A stretch of 10,002 nucleotides of DNA from an uncultured Prevotella sp. (GCA_902497035.1 CABVDL010000096.1:1-10002), one strand, 5' to 3'. Shown: positions 1-7,661, counted from the first letter of the stretch. Numbers and translations: made by a program. The notes: a model not told the origin generated them from the sequence alone.

Positions 1-120
1 ATTTCGCTAATCACCAAATTTATAAGCACTTATAATTCATCGAACTCACGTTAAAATATTTTGTAAATTGCGGCCGATTTGCAAAACGACAGACCTTTAA
101 CAACTAAAAATACTCTGAAT

Positions 121-1266
121 ATGTCAACAAGAAGAGATTTCTTAAAGGAAATTACTGCTGCTGGACTGGCAGCCGCAGCCGCCCCGATTCTTACGCGTGC
201 GGAGAATGCACACGTGACGGGTAACAATGCTACAGCCTCTAACCTCATGCCGGGTGCGGTTTCCCCATCCGCATCAGCTCTTTCCGCACCGGGGAGCCTG
301 ATTGTTCCCAAGAACAACGGGCTGCGCATCACGGGTACGTTTCTTGACGAGATATCTCACGACATTCCTCACCAGAATTGGGGATTGAAGGAGTGGGACC
401 AGGATTTCCGCTACATGAAAGCCATGGGCATTGACACGGTCATCGTCATCCGTTGTGGCTATCGTAAGTTCATCACCTATCCGTCGGCCTACCTTATGAA
501 AAAGCACAACTGCTATATGCCGTCGGTTGATCTCATTGAGATGTACCTTTCGCTTGCCGACAAGTACGGTATGAAATTCTACTTTGGCCTCTACGATTCG
601 GGTCACTACTGGGAAACGGGCGATATGTCGTGGGAGATGGAAGACAATAAGTACGTAATAGAGGAAGTGTGGAAGCGCTACGGCCACCACAAGAGCTTCT
701 ACGGTTGGTACGTCAGCACCGAGATCAGCCGCAATACGAAGTGGGCTATACCGGCTTTCCATACTATGGGCAAGCAGTGCAAGGACGTTTCGGGACAGGA
801 TAAGCCAGTGTTCATATCGCCGTGGATTGACGGCAAGAAGGCAGTTGACGCAGCTTCGGACAAGCTCACCCGTGAGCAGAGTGTGAGCGTGGAGCAGCAC
901 GAGAAAGAGTGGAACGAGATATTCGACGGCATTCACGACGTGGTCAACGCCTGCGCTTTCCAGGACGGTCATATCGACTACGACGAGCTTGACGCTTTCT
1001 TCTCGGTCAACAAGAAGCTTGCCGACCGCTACGGTATGCAGTGCTGGACCAATGCCGAGAGCTTCGACCGCGACATGCCTATCCGTTTCCTGCCGATTAA
1101 GTTTGATAAACTGCGGCTGAAGTTGGAGGCCGCCAAACGCTGCCATTACGACAAGGCCATTACTTTCGAGTTCTCTCATTTCATGTCGCCGCAGTCTGCC
1201 TACATCCAGGCCGGCCATCTTTACGACCGCTACTGCGAATACATGGGCATCAATCCCAAACTGTAA
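121..1266 (+). CDS. Exported DUF4434 protein, putative TIM-barrel glycoside hydrolase
   Basis: This 381-residue protein matches the DUF4434 pattern known from Bacteroidales: a TGTFLDEISHDIP segment (71-83), then NWG..EWDQDF (86-96) and MGIDTVIVIR.GYR (102-115). The family has a TIM-barrel glycosidase-like look but no established reaction that I know of. The N-terminus (TRRDFLK, residues 3-9) fits a twin-arginine signal, followed by a short Ala-rich stretch and a likely cleavage near TRA/EN (about residue 27). Residues 28-65 are a low-complexity linker rich in Ala, Ser, Pro and Asn. Candidate catalytic acids by position are E201 (WYVSTEIS) and E313 (WTNAESF), with E350 (TFEFSHF) as an alternative; this is inference. 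I chose ATG 121 rather than an upstream in-frame TTG at 79, because only 121 puts the RR signal at the N-terminus. The sugar transporter follows after 35 bases, so the two are probably co-transcribed. The family call is fairly sure; the activity is unknown. Confidence 0.82.
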   Translation: MSTRRDFLKEITAAGLAAAAAPILTRAENAHVTGNNATASNLMPGAVSPSASALSAPGSLIVPKNNGLRITGTFLDEISHDIPHQNWGLKEWDQDFRYMKAMGIDTVIVIRCGYRKFITYPSAYLMKKHNCYMPSVDLIEMYLSLADKYGMKFYFGLYDSGHYWETGDMSWEMEDNKYVIEEVWKRYGHHKSFYGWYVSTEISRNTKWAIPAFHTMGKQCKDVSGQDKPVFISPWIDGKKAVDAASDKLTREQSVSVEQHEKEWNEIFDGIHDVVNACAFQDGHIDYDELDAFFSVNKKLADRYGMQCWTNAESFDRDMPIRFLPIKFDKLRLKLEAAKRCHYDKAITFEFSHFMSPQSAYIQAGHLYDRYCEYMGINPKL

Positions 1267-1301
1267 TTCATGCTCCGACATGTTTTTTACATTTCCAAGC
1301 A

Positions 1302-2687
1302 ATGTATAGATTAGGATACGTATTTTTCCTGGCGATAGTCGCTGCATTGGGCGGACTGCTCTTTGGCTATGATACGGCAGTTATTTCAGGCACTATCGAC
1401 CAGGTGGTGGCTCAATATCATCTCTCTGTCCAGATGGAGGGATGGTATGTGGGCTGCGCGCTCATTGGCAGCATCTTCGGCGTTGCCGTTGCCGGCATGA
1501 TGAGCGACAAGCTCGGGCGCCGCCCGACGATGCTCATCTCCGCCGTGCTGTTCACAGCCTCTGCAGTGGGCTGCGCCCTCACGCCGTCGTTCGCTTTTCT
1601 TGTCGCGTCGCGCATTATCGGCGGAATCGGTATTGGTGTAGTGTCGATTGTCGCACCTATTTATATTAGCGAGATTTCCATCACGCGCTACCGTGGCCAG
1701 ATGGTCTCGCTCTATCAGTTGGCTGTCACCGTGGGTTTCCTTGCCGCTTATTTCATCAACTATCTGCTGCTCAACAATGCCCATTCGGCGCATTACGCCT
1801 CGCCGATGCTCGAGCAGTTGATGGTCACCGAGGTATGGCGCGGCATGCTCGGCATGGAGACTTTGCCGGCTGCGTTTTTCTTCCTGGTCATTTTCTTTAT
1901 CCCGGAGAGTCCGCGCTGGCTCCTTGTCAAAGGCCGTGATACCCGTGCAGCCAGCATTCTGAGCCGCATCTACACTACTTCCAATGCCGTTGCGGCCCAG
2001 GTGGCCGAGACGAAATCGACCATTGCCAACGAGGTGAGGTCGGAGTGGCGCGCCCTGCTGCGCCCCGGCATTCTCAAGGCTGTCATCATCGGTTCTGCCA
2101 TTGCCATTCTGGGGCAGTTCATGGGGGTCAACGCCGTGCTTTACTATGGTCCGAGCATCTTCAAGGATGCAGGTTTCAGCGATCCGCTCTTTGCTCAAGT
2201 GCTGGTAGGCATCGTTAACACCCTCACCACGGTCATAGCCATGTTCATCATCGACCGTGTCGGGCGCAAGAAGCTCATCTACTATGGTGTCTCCTCAATG
2301 ATTGTATGCCTGGTGGCCATTGCCGTCTATTTCCAGTGGCATGAGCAACTGGGCCTGAGCTATGTGTTCATGCTCGTGTTCTTCTTGCTCTACGTGTTTT
2401 CCACAGCCATCTCGATTTCTGCCGTAGTCTTCGTGCTGCTGTCGGAGATGTATCCCAACAATGTGCGTGGCCTTGCCATGTCGATAGCCGGCCTTGCCCT
2501 TTGGATTGGCACTTACCTCATCGGTCAGCTCACGCCCTGGATGCTCAGTTCGTTGTCGCCCGCCGGCACGTTCCTGCTCTTCGCCGTAATGTGTGTACCC
2601 TACGTGCTTATCATGTGGCGTTGCGTACCTGAGACCGCTGGCATGTCGTTAGAGGATATTGAGCGCTATTGGACGACAAAGAAATAA
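1302..2687 (+). CDS. Sugar porter family MFS transporter
   Basis: This is a 461-residue inner-membrane protein with about 12 hydrophobic helices in two halves joined by a cytoplasmic loop near residues 205-255. It shows the full sugar-porter (XylE/GLUT type) signature set: GGLLFGYDTAVISG at 17-30, DKLGRR at 69-74, PESPRWLL at 201-208, GQFMGVN at 271-277, DRVGRKKL at 318-325, SEMYPNNVRG at 381-390 and the C-terminal PETAGMSLEDIE from 443. Such proteins usually drive monosaccharide uptake by proton symport. Compared with E. coli XylE from memory, Q139, Q272, N277 and W401 line up with sugar-contacting Q168, Q289, N294 and W392. XylE Q288 is replaced here by G271, so the substrate may differ from xylose. 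It lies 35 bases after the DUF4434 gene and upstream of a ROK regulator and hexosaminidase. The natural guess is import of a sugar freed by those enzymes, but the sequence alone does not give the substrate. Confidence 0.9.
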   Translation: MYRLGYVFFLAIVAALGGLLFGYDTAVISGTIDQVVAQYHLSVQMEGWYVGCALIGSIFGVAVAGMMSDKLGRRPTMLISAVLFTASAVGCALTPSFAFLVASRIIGGIGIGVVSIVAPIYISEISITRYRGQMVSLYQLAVTVGFLAAYFINYLLLNNAHSAHYASPMLEQLMVTEVWRGMLGMETLPAAFFFLVIFFIPESPRWLLVKGRDTRAASILSRIYTTSNAVAAQVAETKSTIANEVRSEWRALLRPGILKAVIIGSAIAILGQFMGVNAVLYYGPSIFKDAGFSDPLFAQVLVGIVNTLTTVIAMFIIDRVGRKKLIYYGVSSMIVCLVAIAVYFQWHEQLGLSYVFMLVFFLLYVFSTAISISAVVFVLLSEMYPNNVRGLAMSIAGLALWIGTYLIGQLTPWMLSSLSPAGTFLLFAVMCVPYVLIMWRCVPETAGMSLEDIERYWTTKK

Positions 2688-2831
2688 TATAATAATGCGA
2701 AAGTATGATTTTGATTAACAGATAATGCCTGATATTTTACAAAAAAAGTTTGTTAAACCAATGAGGGTTAAATGACAATTCTTTGTTATTAATAAAGTGA
2801 CTAATAATAGTTGCTTGAAAAATCTATAATT
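2688..2831 (+). promoter_or_regulatory. Possible promoter/operator region before the ROK gene
   Basis: This 144-base A/T-rich gap separates the transporter stop from the ROK regulator start. It holds a TTTG at 2749-2752 and an imperfect -7 box ATTCTTTG at 2778-2785 (consensus TAnnTTTG), but the spacing of 25 is longer than the usual 19-21. The hexamer GTTAAA occurs at 2752-2757 and again at 2767-2772, with starts 15 bases apart, and could be an operator for the adjacent regulator. No clear terminator hairpin with a T-tract is visible after the transporter, so read-through from the upstream genes is possible. Confidence 0.3.
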
Positions 2832-4028
2832 ATGGCACAGCTCTTTAAAAGTTCAGAAAACGGAAACCGTAACGACAGCGCCAAGTTGCGCATTATAGGT
2901 TATTTCATACAAAACGGCAACGCTACAACCAACGATGTCGCCCATGTGGTCGACGTTAGTATGCCTACAGCGGCAAAGCTTATCAGTGAGTTATGCAGCG
3001 ATGGCTATGTTAACGAATATGGCAAACTGGAGACTGAGGAAGGACGTCGCCCACAACTCTATGGCATCAATCCAACCTCGGGCTATTTTCTTGGGATAGA
3101 TTTCGACAAGGATGTGGTCAACATCGCCCTCATCGATTTCTGTGGCCATCTTGTCGAGTTGGCACTTGACAAACATTTTGTCCAACATAATACGATGGAG
3201 AGCCTCGACGAGCTGTGTGGCCTTATCAACCAGTTTATCGATAATATAGAGATACCGAGGGAGAAAATCCTGATGATGAACGTAAACATCTCGGGGCGCG
3301 TCAATCCCGATACGGGCTACAGCTATAGCATGTTCAATTTCAGCGAGGAATCCTTGGCCAGCTTGTTCACCGAGCGTGTTGGCATTAAGACAACCATTGA
3401 GAACGACAGCCGTGCCATGGCTTTCGGAGAATATATCGCAGGAAATGTCAAGGGAGAGGAAAACGTGCTGTTCTTCAATGTCAGCTGGGGATTAGGCATG
3501 GGCATCATCCTTAACGGTGAGCTTTACAAGGGTAAGTCAGGGTTCGCCGGCGAGCTGGGTCATGTCCACGCCTTCGACAACGAGATTATTTGCCACTGCG
3601 GCAAGAAAGGATGTCTTGAGACCGAAGTATCAGGATCGGCATTCTACCGCATCGTGAAAGAACGATTGGCGGCGGGGGAGGCCTCCACGGTAAAGAAAGA
3701 CGCTAATGGCGACTTTACACTTCAAGACCTTATCGAGGCCACCAATAACGAGGACTGGCTATGCATTGACGTCGTTGAGAGTATCGGCCAGAAGCTTGGA
3801 CAGCACATTGCCGGGCTCATCAATATCTTCAATCCTGACCTTGTCGTCATTGGTGGCTCACTCTCGGCCGTGGGCGACTATCTTCTACAGGCCGTTCGCT
3901 CGTCAGTCATCAAATACTCGCTCAGTCTTATCTACAAGGATTCGAAAATAGTGCTGTCGAAGCTCAAGGACCGCGCAGGGGTCATTGGTGCCTGCATGAT
4001 AGCCAGAAAAAACGCACTCAGGGAATAA
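2832..4028 (+). CDS. ROK family transcriptional regulator (NagC/Mlc type)
   Basis: This 398-residue protein has an N-terminal winged helix-turn-helix (about 17-80: KLRIIGYFIQNGNATTNDVAH, then a recognition-helix-like region VSMPTAAKLISEL) followed by a ROK sugar-binding fold. ROK hallmarks include SGRVNPDTG (154-162), ENDSRA (190-195, with D192 at the catalytic-base position) and the zinc motif: H244 in GELGH with C254, C256 and C261 in CHCGKKGC. The first phosphate-binding motif of sugar kinases (DxGxT) is missing: the protein reads GIDFDKDVVNI at 88-98. With the DNA-binding domain this favours a sugar-responsive repressor over a kinase. I chose ATG 2832; a TTG at 2811 would add seven residues but looks weaker. 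The flanking hexosaminidase and transporter genes suggest that it controls this cluster and senses an amino sugar or related ligand. That role is inferred from context. Confidence 0.88.
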   Translation: MAQLFKSSENGNRNDSAKLRIIGYFIQNGNATTNDVAHVVDVSMPTAAKLISELCSDGYVNEYGKLETEEGRRPQLYGINPTSGYFLGIDFDKDVVNIALIDFCGHLVELALDKHFVQHNTMESLDELCGLINQFIDNIEIPREKILMMNVNISGRVNPDTGYSYSMFNFSEESLASLFTERVGIKTTIENDSRAMAFGEYIAGNVKGEENVLFFNVSWGLGMGIILNGELYKGKSGFAGELGHVHAFDNEIICHCGKKGCLETEVSGSAFYRIVKERLAAGEASTVKKDANGDFTLQDLIEATNNEDWLCIDVVESIGQKLGQHIAGLINIFNPDLVVIGGSLSAVGDYLLQAVRSSVIKYSLSLIYKDSKIVLSKLKDRAGVIGACMIARKNALRE

Positions 4029-4091
4029 TCAGCAAATAGTTAAGCGCGTATTCAAGGCGCGTCCATTAATCACTTACACAATAATCAAACA

Positions 4092-5855
4092 ATGAACAAA
4101 AAACTCATTTCTGCAATGTGTGGGTTGTTTGCTTGCGCAACAACTGCCATTGCTGCTCCAAATCCAACATTTATGGCTTCCGGTCTCACGGCTGCCAAGG
4201 TGCAGCATGGAGAGGATTGCGAGAATGACCCGCTCGTACAACAAGCCGACTTCAACAAGGTTGTACCTTTGCCAGCAACCATCAAGCTTGGCAAGGGCCT
4301 TTTTTCAATGACATCACAAACTGCCATCACCTATACAGCCAACGAGGATATGAGGCGTAATGCCGAGTTTCTTGCGCAATATGTGAAGGACGTGACCGGC
4401 ATGACGCTCCCAGTCGGTACAAAGGGCAAGACCACCATCTCCCTTGTGCTTGCGCCTAAAGCCAAAGGCTTTGCCTCTCCCGAGGCCTATCGCCTTGCCA
4501 TCACCAAAAAAAGCATCACCATCACAGCTGCCACACCGGCCGGCGTGTTCTATGGCATTCAGACCCTGCGCAAGGCCCTTCCGGGCATCCGTCATTGCGC
4601 CAATTGCAAGAAAGTGGCTCCTGAGGTGCAGTGGCCATTGGCTACCGTCACCGACAGTCCCCGTTTCGGCTACCGCGGCATGATGCTCGACTGCTCCCGT
4701 CACTTCTTCTCTGTGGCCGAGGTGAAACGCGTGCTCGATATTCTTGCCCTGCACAACCTCAACCGCTTCCACTGGCATCTCACCGACGACCAAGGCTGGC
4801 GTTTCGAAGTGCCGGGCTATCCCAAGCTCACTACTGTAGGCTCGAAGCGTGCTGCTACGGTGCTCGGCCGCAACTCTGAGCTCACCGACCGCACGCCCTA
4901 CGGCCCTTATTTCTATACTGACGACCAGATACGTGACATCGTGAAATATGCCGCAGACCGTTATATCACCATTGTGCCAGAGGTAGACATGCCCGGCCAT
5001 ATGACGGCTGCTCTTGCCGCCTATCCTGAGCTCGGATGCACCGGCGGCCCCTACAAGGTGGGCCAGTACTGGGGTGTTTATCACGACATCCTTTGCGCTG
5101 GCAACCCAAAGACCTTCGAGTTCATCAAAGCCGTGCTTGACAAGGTATGTGACCTCTTCCCCTCGTCGCATTACATCAATATTGGAGGCGACGAGGCTCC
5201 GAAAGACCGCTGGGCAAAGTGCCCGAAAGACCAGGAGCTTATTCGCCAGCAGGGCTTGACCGGCAAGGACAAGCAGAGCAAGGAGGACGTACTGCAGGGC
5301 TATCTGGCCCGCCGTGTCGAGGCCTATCTGGCCACGAAAGGCCGCAGCATCATGGGTTGGGACGAGCTGCTCGGCTGCAATGTCGACACCTCTGCCACCA
5401 TCCTCTCCTGGCGGGGCGCACAGCCCGGAGCTGAGGGCGCCAAGCTTGGCCACGATGTCGTGATGTCGCCAAACAGTAATTGTTATTTCGACTTTGACCA
5501 GGGCGAAGACCACTCCATTGAGCCTACCAACTGCTACGGTACGCTGCCCATAGAGAAAGTGTATGACTGGAACCCGGTACCCGACGGCCTACCGGAGGCT
5601 GCAGCCCGTCACATTATCGGCGTGCAGGCCAACGTCTGGAGCGAGTACATCACCCAGGACCATGTGCTGGAATACATGATATTGCCGCGTCTCGCCGCTC
5701 TGAGCGAGGTGCAGTGGATGCAGCAGGACAAGCGCTCGTGGGATGGCTTCGTGGCCCGCGAGACCAAGCTCCGCAACCTTTACGGCATTTATGGCTGGAC
5801 CTATGCCCACCACATGTGGCCCAACGAGTTTCGTAAAGTGGCAAAGCAATATTGA
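4092..5855 (+). CDS. Exported beta-N-acetylhexosaminidase, GH20
   Basis: This 587-residue enzyme should remove terminal GlcNAc or GalNAc from glycans by substrate-assisted catalysis. A signal peptide covers roughly residues 1-22 (cleavage near TTAIA/AP). C15 in LFAC is a weak lipobox, so a lipoprotein is not excluded. A GH20b-type N-terminal domain spans about 55-185, and the (beta/alpha)8 catalytic domain runs from about 190 to 545. Family landmarks are YRGMMLDCSRHF (194-205, with substrate-binding R195), HWHLTDDQGWR (227-237), PEVDMPGH (296-303) and the catalytic pair D367-E368 in NIGGDEAPK. Further ones are GWDE (422-425), SWRG (439-442), the probable stabilising Y465 and NVWSEY (514-519). 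All key residues are present, so it should be active. It begins 63 bases after the ROK gene and may share its transcript. With the convergent sialidase it would work on host glycans in the periplasm or at the cell surface. Confidence 0.95.
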   Translation: MNKKLISAMCGLFACATTAIAAPNPTFMASGLTAAKVQHGEDCENDPLVQQADFNKVVPLPATIKLGKGLFSMTSQTAITYTANEDMRRNAEFLAQYVKDVTGMTLPVGTKGKTTISLVLAPKAKGFASPEAYRLAITKKSITITAATPAGVFYGIQTLRKALPGIRHCANCKKVAPEVQWPLATVTDSPRFGYRGMMLDCSRHFFSVAEVKRVLDILALHNLNRFHWHLTDDQGWRFEVPGYPKLTTVGSKRAATVLGRNSELTDRTPYGPYFYTDDQIRDIVKYAADRYITIVPEVDMPGHMTAALAAYPELGCTGGPYKVGQYWGVYHDILCAGNPKTFEFIKAVLDKVCDLFPSSHYINIGGDEAPKDRWAKCPKDQELIRQQGLTGKDKQSKEDVLQGYLARRVEAYLATKGRSIMGWDELLGCNVDTSATILSWRGAQPGAEGAKLGHDVVMSPNSNCYFDFDQGEDHSIEPTNCYGTLPIEKVYDWNPVPDGLPEAAARHIIGVQANVWSEYITQDHVLEYMILPRLAALSEVQWMQQDKRSWDGFVARETKLRNLYGIYGWTYAHHMWPNEFRKVAKQY

Positions 5856-5865
5856 TTGAAGACCG

Positions 5866-5912
5866 TCCAACCTATATTCCTGTTATGGAGTATAGGTTGG
5901 ATATTTATTTTT
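5866..5912 (+). terminator. Rho-independent terminator after the hexosaminidase gene
   Basis: A hairpin starts ten bases after the hexosaminidase stop. The arms TCCAACCTATA (5866-5876) and TATAGGTTGGA (5891-5901) are perfectly complementary. The pairing continues inwards (TTCC with GGAG, one T.G wobble) to give a 15-bp stem with a six-base loop. It is followed by the T-rich run TATTTATTTTT (5902-5912). This fits a strong intrinsic terminator for the + strand operon. The opposite strand has no T-tract after the stem, so it does not look bidirectional. Confidence 0.85.
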
Positions 5913-5935
5913 AGGGCCGACACAAGACCGGCCCT
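5913..5935. other. Second GC-rich hairpin in the convergent gap
   Basis: AGGGCCG (5913-5919) pairs perfectly with CGGCCCT (5929-5935) across a nine-base loop. It abuts the T-tract of the upstream terminator. Neither strand shows a T-tract after the stem, so it is not a classical intrinsic terminator. It may protect the 3' end of the sialidase transcript or slow polymerase, but no function can be shown. Confidence 0.4.
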
Positions 5936-6021
5936 GCAGTGCATCATATCAAAACCTTTTCATCTGGTTAGTGTCTCATTCGGTTATGACTGACCCGCAT
6001 TGGCGTACAGCTCAACGGACT

Positions 6022-7626
6022 TTACCTGCGCAGCAGGTCTTCGATTTGCCGTTTGGTCAGCGTGATATAGTTCAGCGTCCAGTTGTCAACCCCGTTGCTC
6101 TCATCCTCATAGAAGATGGCGAGCGACCCGTCGGGCAGCCGTTCCATCGTGGAGTAGGAGGCGGCTCCGGCCTGCAGGGTGTCTGCCACCGTCCAAGTCT
6201 GTCCCTCGTCATTGCTGATAAGCAGCTGAAGGCAGGCGCGCTGTAGCGTGGGAATGGTGGCGGGGATGGTGTGGAGCATCGTCTTTCGCCCCCGGTCGTA
6301 GTAGAGGATGTCGGCATTGCAAGCAGCCCCGTTGATTTGACTGTTGCGGTATTGTGTGCCCCAGTGTAGGTTGCGGCCTTGGGTAATGTTGAAGCCTCGG
6401 CTGCCTTTCTGTCTGACCGACACCATCAGTCTGCCGTCGTTAAGTTCAACAAGCTTTGACTCGTCGGCTCCCATATATGCCAGATGGCTGTCGAGCGTCC
6501 AGGTCTGGCCCTCATCATCGCTGTAGATGACGTACTCCTTTATCCGGCCGTCTTTCATGCGATAGTTGGCTGCAAACATCACGCGCCCGTCAGCGGTCAG
6601 GATACCCCGTCCGGATGTTACGAAGAAGCCGCTGGAACACAACTTGTTCTTTACGCTATCTACCTCATTGTTTAGATGATAGTCGGTGATGTTGACCGGC
6701 TTCGACCACGACCGTCCGTTGTCGTCGCTGTATATCATGGCCACGTCCTTCTGTCCGCTCCAGAAATTCTTGTCTCCGGCACACGATATGCAGATGATGC
6801 GCCCTTTCTGGGTGACTGCGAGGGCAGGGTCTCCAAAGCCGTTGCTGAAGCCTCCCGTACCCTTTCCCTCGGCTATTGTCACAGGGGCTGACCAGGTCCG
6901 GCCTCCGTCGGCCGAACGTCGTGCCACAAGGTCGATGCGGTGTGACCCGGCGTCTCCTAAATTGTCGTAGCGTTTGTCGTAAGCCACGATGACGGAGCCG
7001 TCCTTGGCCACCGCCATGGCCGGTATGCGATAGTAGTGGCTGCCGTAGGTGTCGGGCATGCCGAGGAAACGCTGCACCTCGTAGACGCGCTGCGCGTAGG
7101 ACGGGTCGGCGTGGAGCGTATAGGTCTTTGAGCCAATCTCCATCTGCTCTATGGTAGCATCGAGACAGGTCCCTAATGTCGCTTTGGCTTTCACATCCAC
7201 TGTTATATATAGGTAGAAAGGACTATTAGAGGTCAGTATGCCGGTAAGAGGTACTTTGAGCAGGCTGCTCTTGGGCGAAGACTGACCTGCAAGAGTGGGG
7301 TGGGCATCAGCGGGGAAGTTGGTTTGCAATGAGCGGTAAATCTTTACCGACGATATGTTGCGCCTTGTATCGCCTTTGAGCGTGACGGTGACTGACTGCA
7401 GCTGCTGTGGAGCGTCGGTGGCAGGAACGGTGATTTTGAGTAGTACGGAGTTTTTGTTGCCCCGGCCTGTTGTCTGGTATCCCTGTTCCACCTTGATTTT
7501 TGAAACGGGGAAGACCGGGTCAGAGACTTCTGAGGATGACGGATTATGAGACGCTGCACTGATAGTCGTGCATGAGGGCGAGAGCCACAACAAGGCCAAA
7601 AGTACGGATTGGATTACGGTTCGCAT
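6022..7626 (-). CDS. Exported exo-alpha-sialidase (neuraminidase), GH33
   Basis: This 534-residue enzyme should release terminal sialic acids from glycoconjugates. It has a signal peptide (about 1-25), then a beta-rich N-terminal domain at about 43-170 resembling the BNR-associated sialidase domain, then a six-bladed propeller. Four Asp-box repeats of form SxDxGx[TS]W start at S238, S300, S369 and S471. The YRIP motif gives the first triad arginine, R200. R405 (SVRQKGSRG) is the likely second and R463 the tentative third. E389 (ADESKLVEL) and Y491 (SYSTMERLPDG) fit the Glu-Tyr nucleophile pair, and D225 is a plausible acid/base. All core elements are present, so it is probably active. The gene faces the hexosaminidase gene tail to tail and starts from a divergent spacer with its own -7 box. 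Whether it binds the outer membrane or is periplasmic is not clear: C19 is not in a good lipobox. Confidence 0.94.
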   Translation of the reverse strand: MRTVIQSVLLALLWLSPSCTTISAASHNPSSSEVSDPVFPVSKIKVEQGYQTTGRGNKNSVLLKITVPATDAPQQLQSVTVTLKGDTRRNISSVKIYRSLQTNFPADAHPTLAGQSSPKSSLLKVPLTGILTSNSPFYLYITVDVKAKATLGTCLDATIEQMEIGSKTYTLHADPSYAQRVYEVQRFLGMPDTYGSHYYRIPAMAVAKDGSVIVAYDKRYDNLGDAGSHRIDLVARRSADGGRTWSAPVTIAEGKGTGGFSNGFGDPALAVTQKGRIICISCAGDKNFWSGQKDVAMIYSDDNGRSWSKPVNITDYHLNNEVDSVKNKLCSSGFFVTSGRGILTADGRVMFAANYRMKDGRIKEYVIYSDDEGQTWTLDSHLAYMGADESKLVELNDGRLMVSVRQKGSRGFNITQGRNLHWGTQYRNSQINGAACNADILYYDRGRKTMLHTIPATIPTLQRACLQLLISNDEGQTWTVADTLQAGAASYSTMERLPDGSLAIFYEDESNGVDNWTLNYITLTKRQIEDLLRR

Positions 7627-7653
7627 AAATATTATCTAATAGGATTATGCCTG

Positions 7654-7661
7654 CAAAGCTA
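7654..7661 (-). promoter_or_regulatory. Bacteroidetes -7 box for the sialidase gene
   Basis: On the minus strand the sequence reads TAGCTTTG, an exact match to the Bacteroidetes -7 consensus TAnnTTTG, 27 bases before the sialidase ATG. No good TTTG -33 box is visible at the expected distance. The implied leader is only about 20 bases and shows no Shine-Dalgarno sequence. Confidence 0.5.

Noticed and set aside
1..120. Promoter for the DUF4434 gene
   Set aside because: The only candidate -7 box (TATTTTG, 57-63) is one base short of the TAnnTTTG spacing, and no matching -33 box was found. The region is A/T rich but too weak to call.
274..1347. Long minus-strand reading frame of 357 codons opposite the DUF4434 gene
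   Set aside because: It lies wholly antisense to a recognised protein, crosses into the start of the transporter gene, and its translation shows no family motif. It is a codon-bias shadow.
1386..2198. Minus-strand reading frame opposite the MFS gene
   Set aside because: The translation is rich in Arg, His, Glu and Asp and has no fold signature, as expected for the complement of a hydrophobic membrane protein.
2811..2831. Alternative TTG start for the ROK protein
   Set aside because: ATG 2832 gives a normal N-terminus for the winged HTH, and the seven extra residues add nothing recognisable.
4044..4062. GCGCGT repeated at 4044-4049 and 4057-4062 between the ROK and GH20 genes
   Set aside because: It is only a short direct repeat with at most a 4-bp stem and no T-tract, so it is not convincing as a terminator or operator.
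4314..5513. Minus-strand reading frame of 399 codons opposite the GH20 gene
   Set aside because: It is antisense to a complete GH20 enzyme with catalytic residues intact. The translation has no recognisable domain and no promoter or leader.
5971..6246. Small plus-strand frame over the 3' end of the sialidase gene
   Set aside because: It is antisense to the conserved tyrosine-nucleophile region of the sialidase and has no family resemblance.
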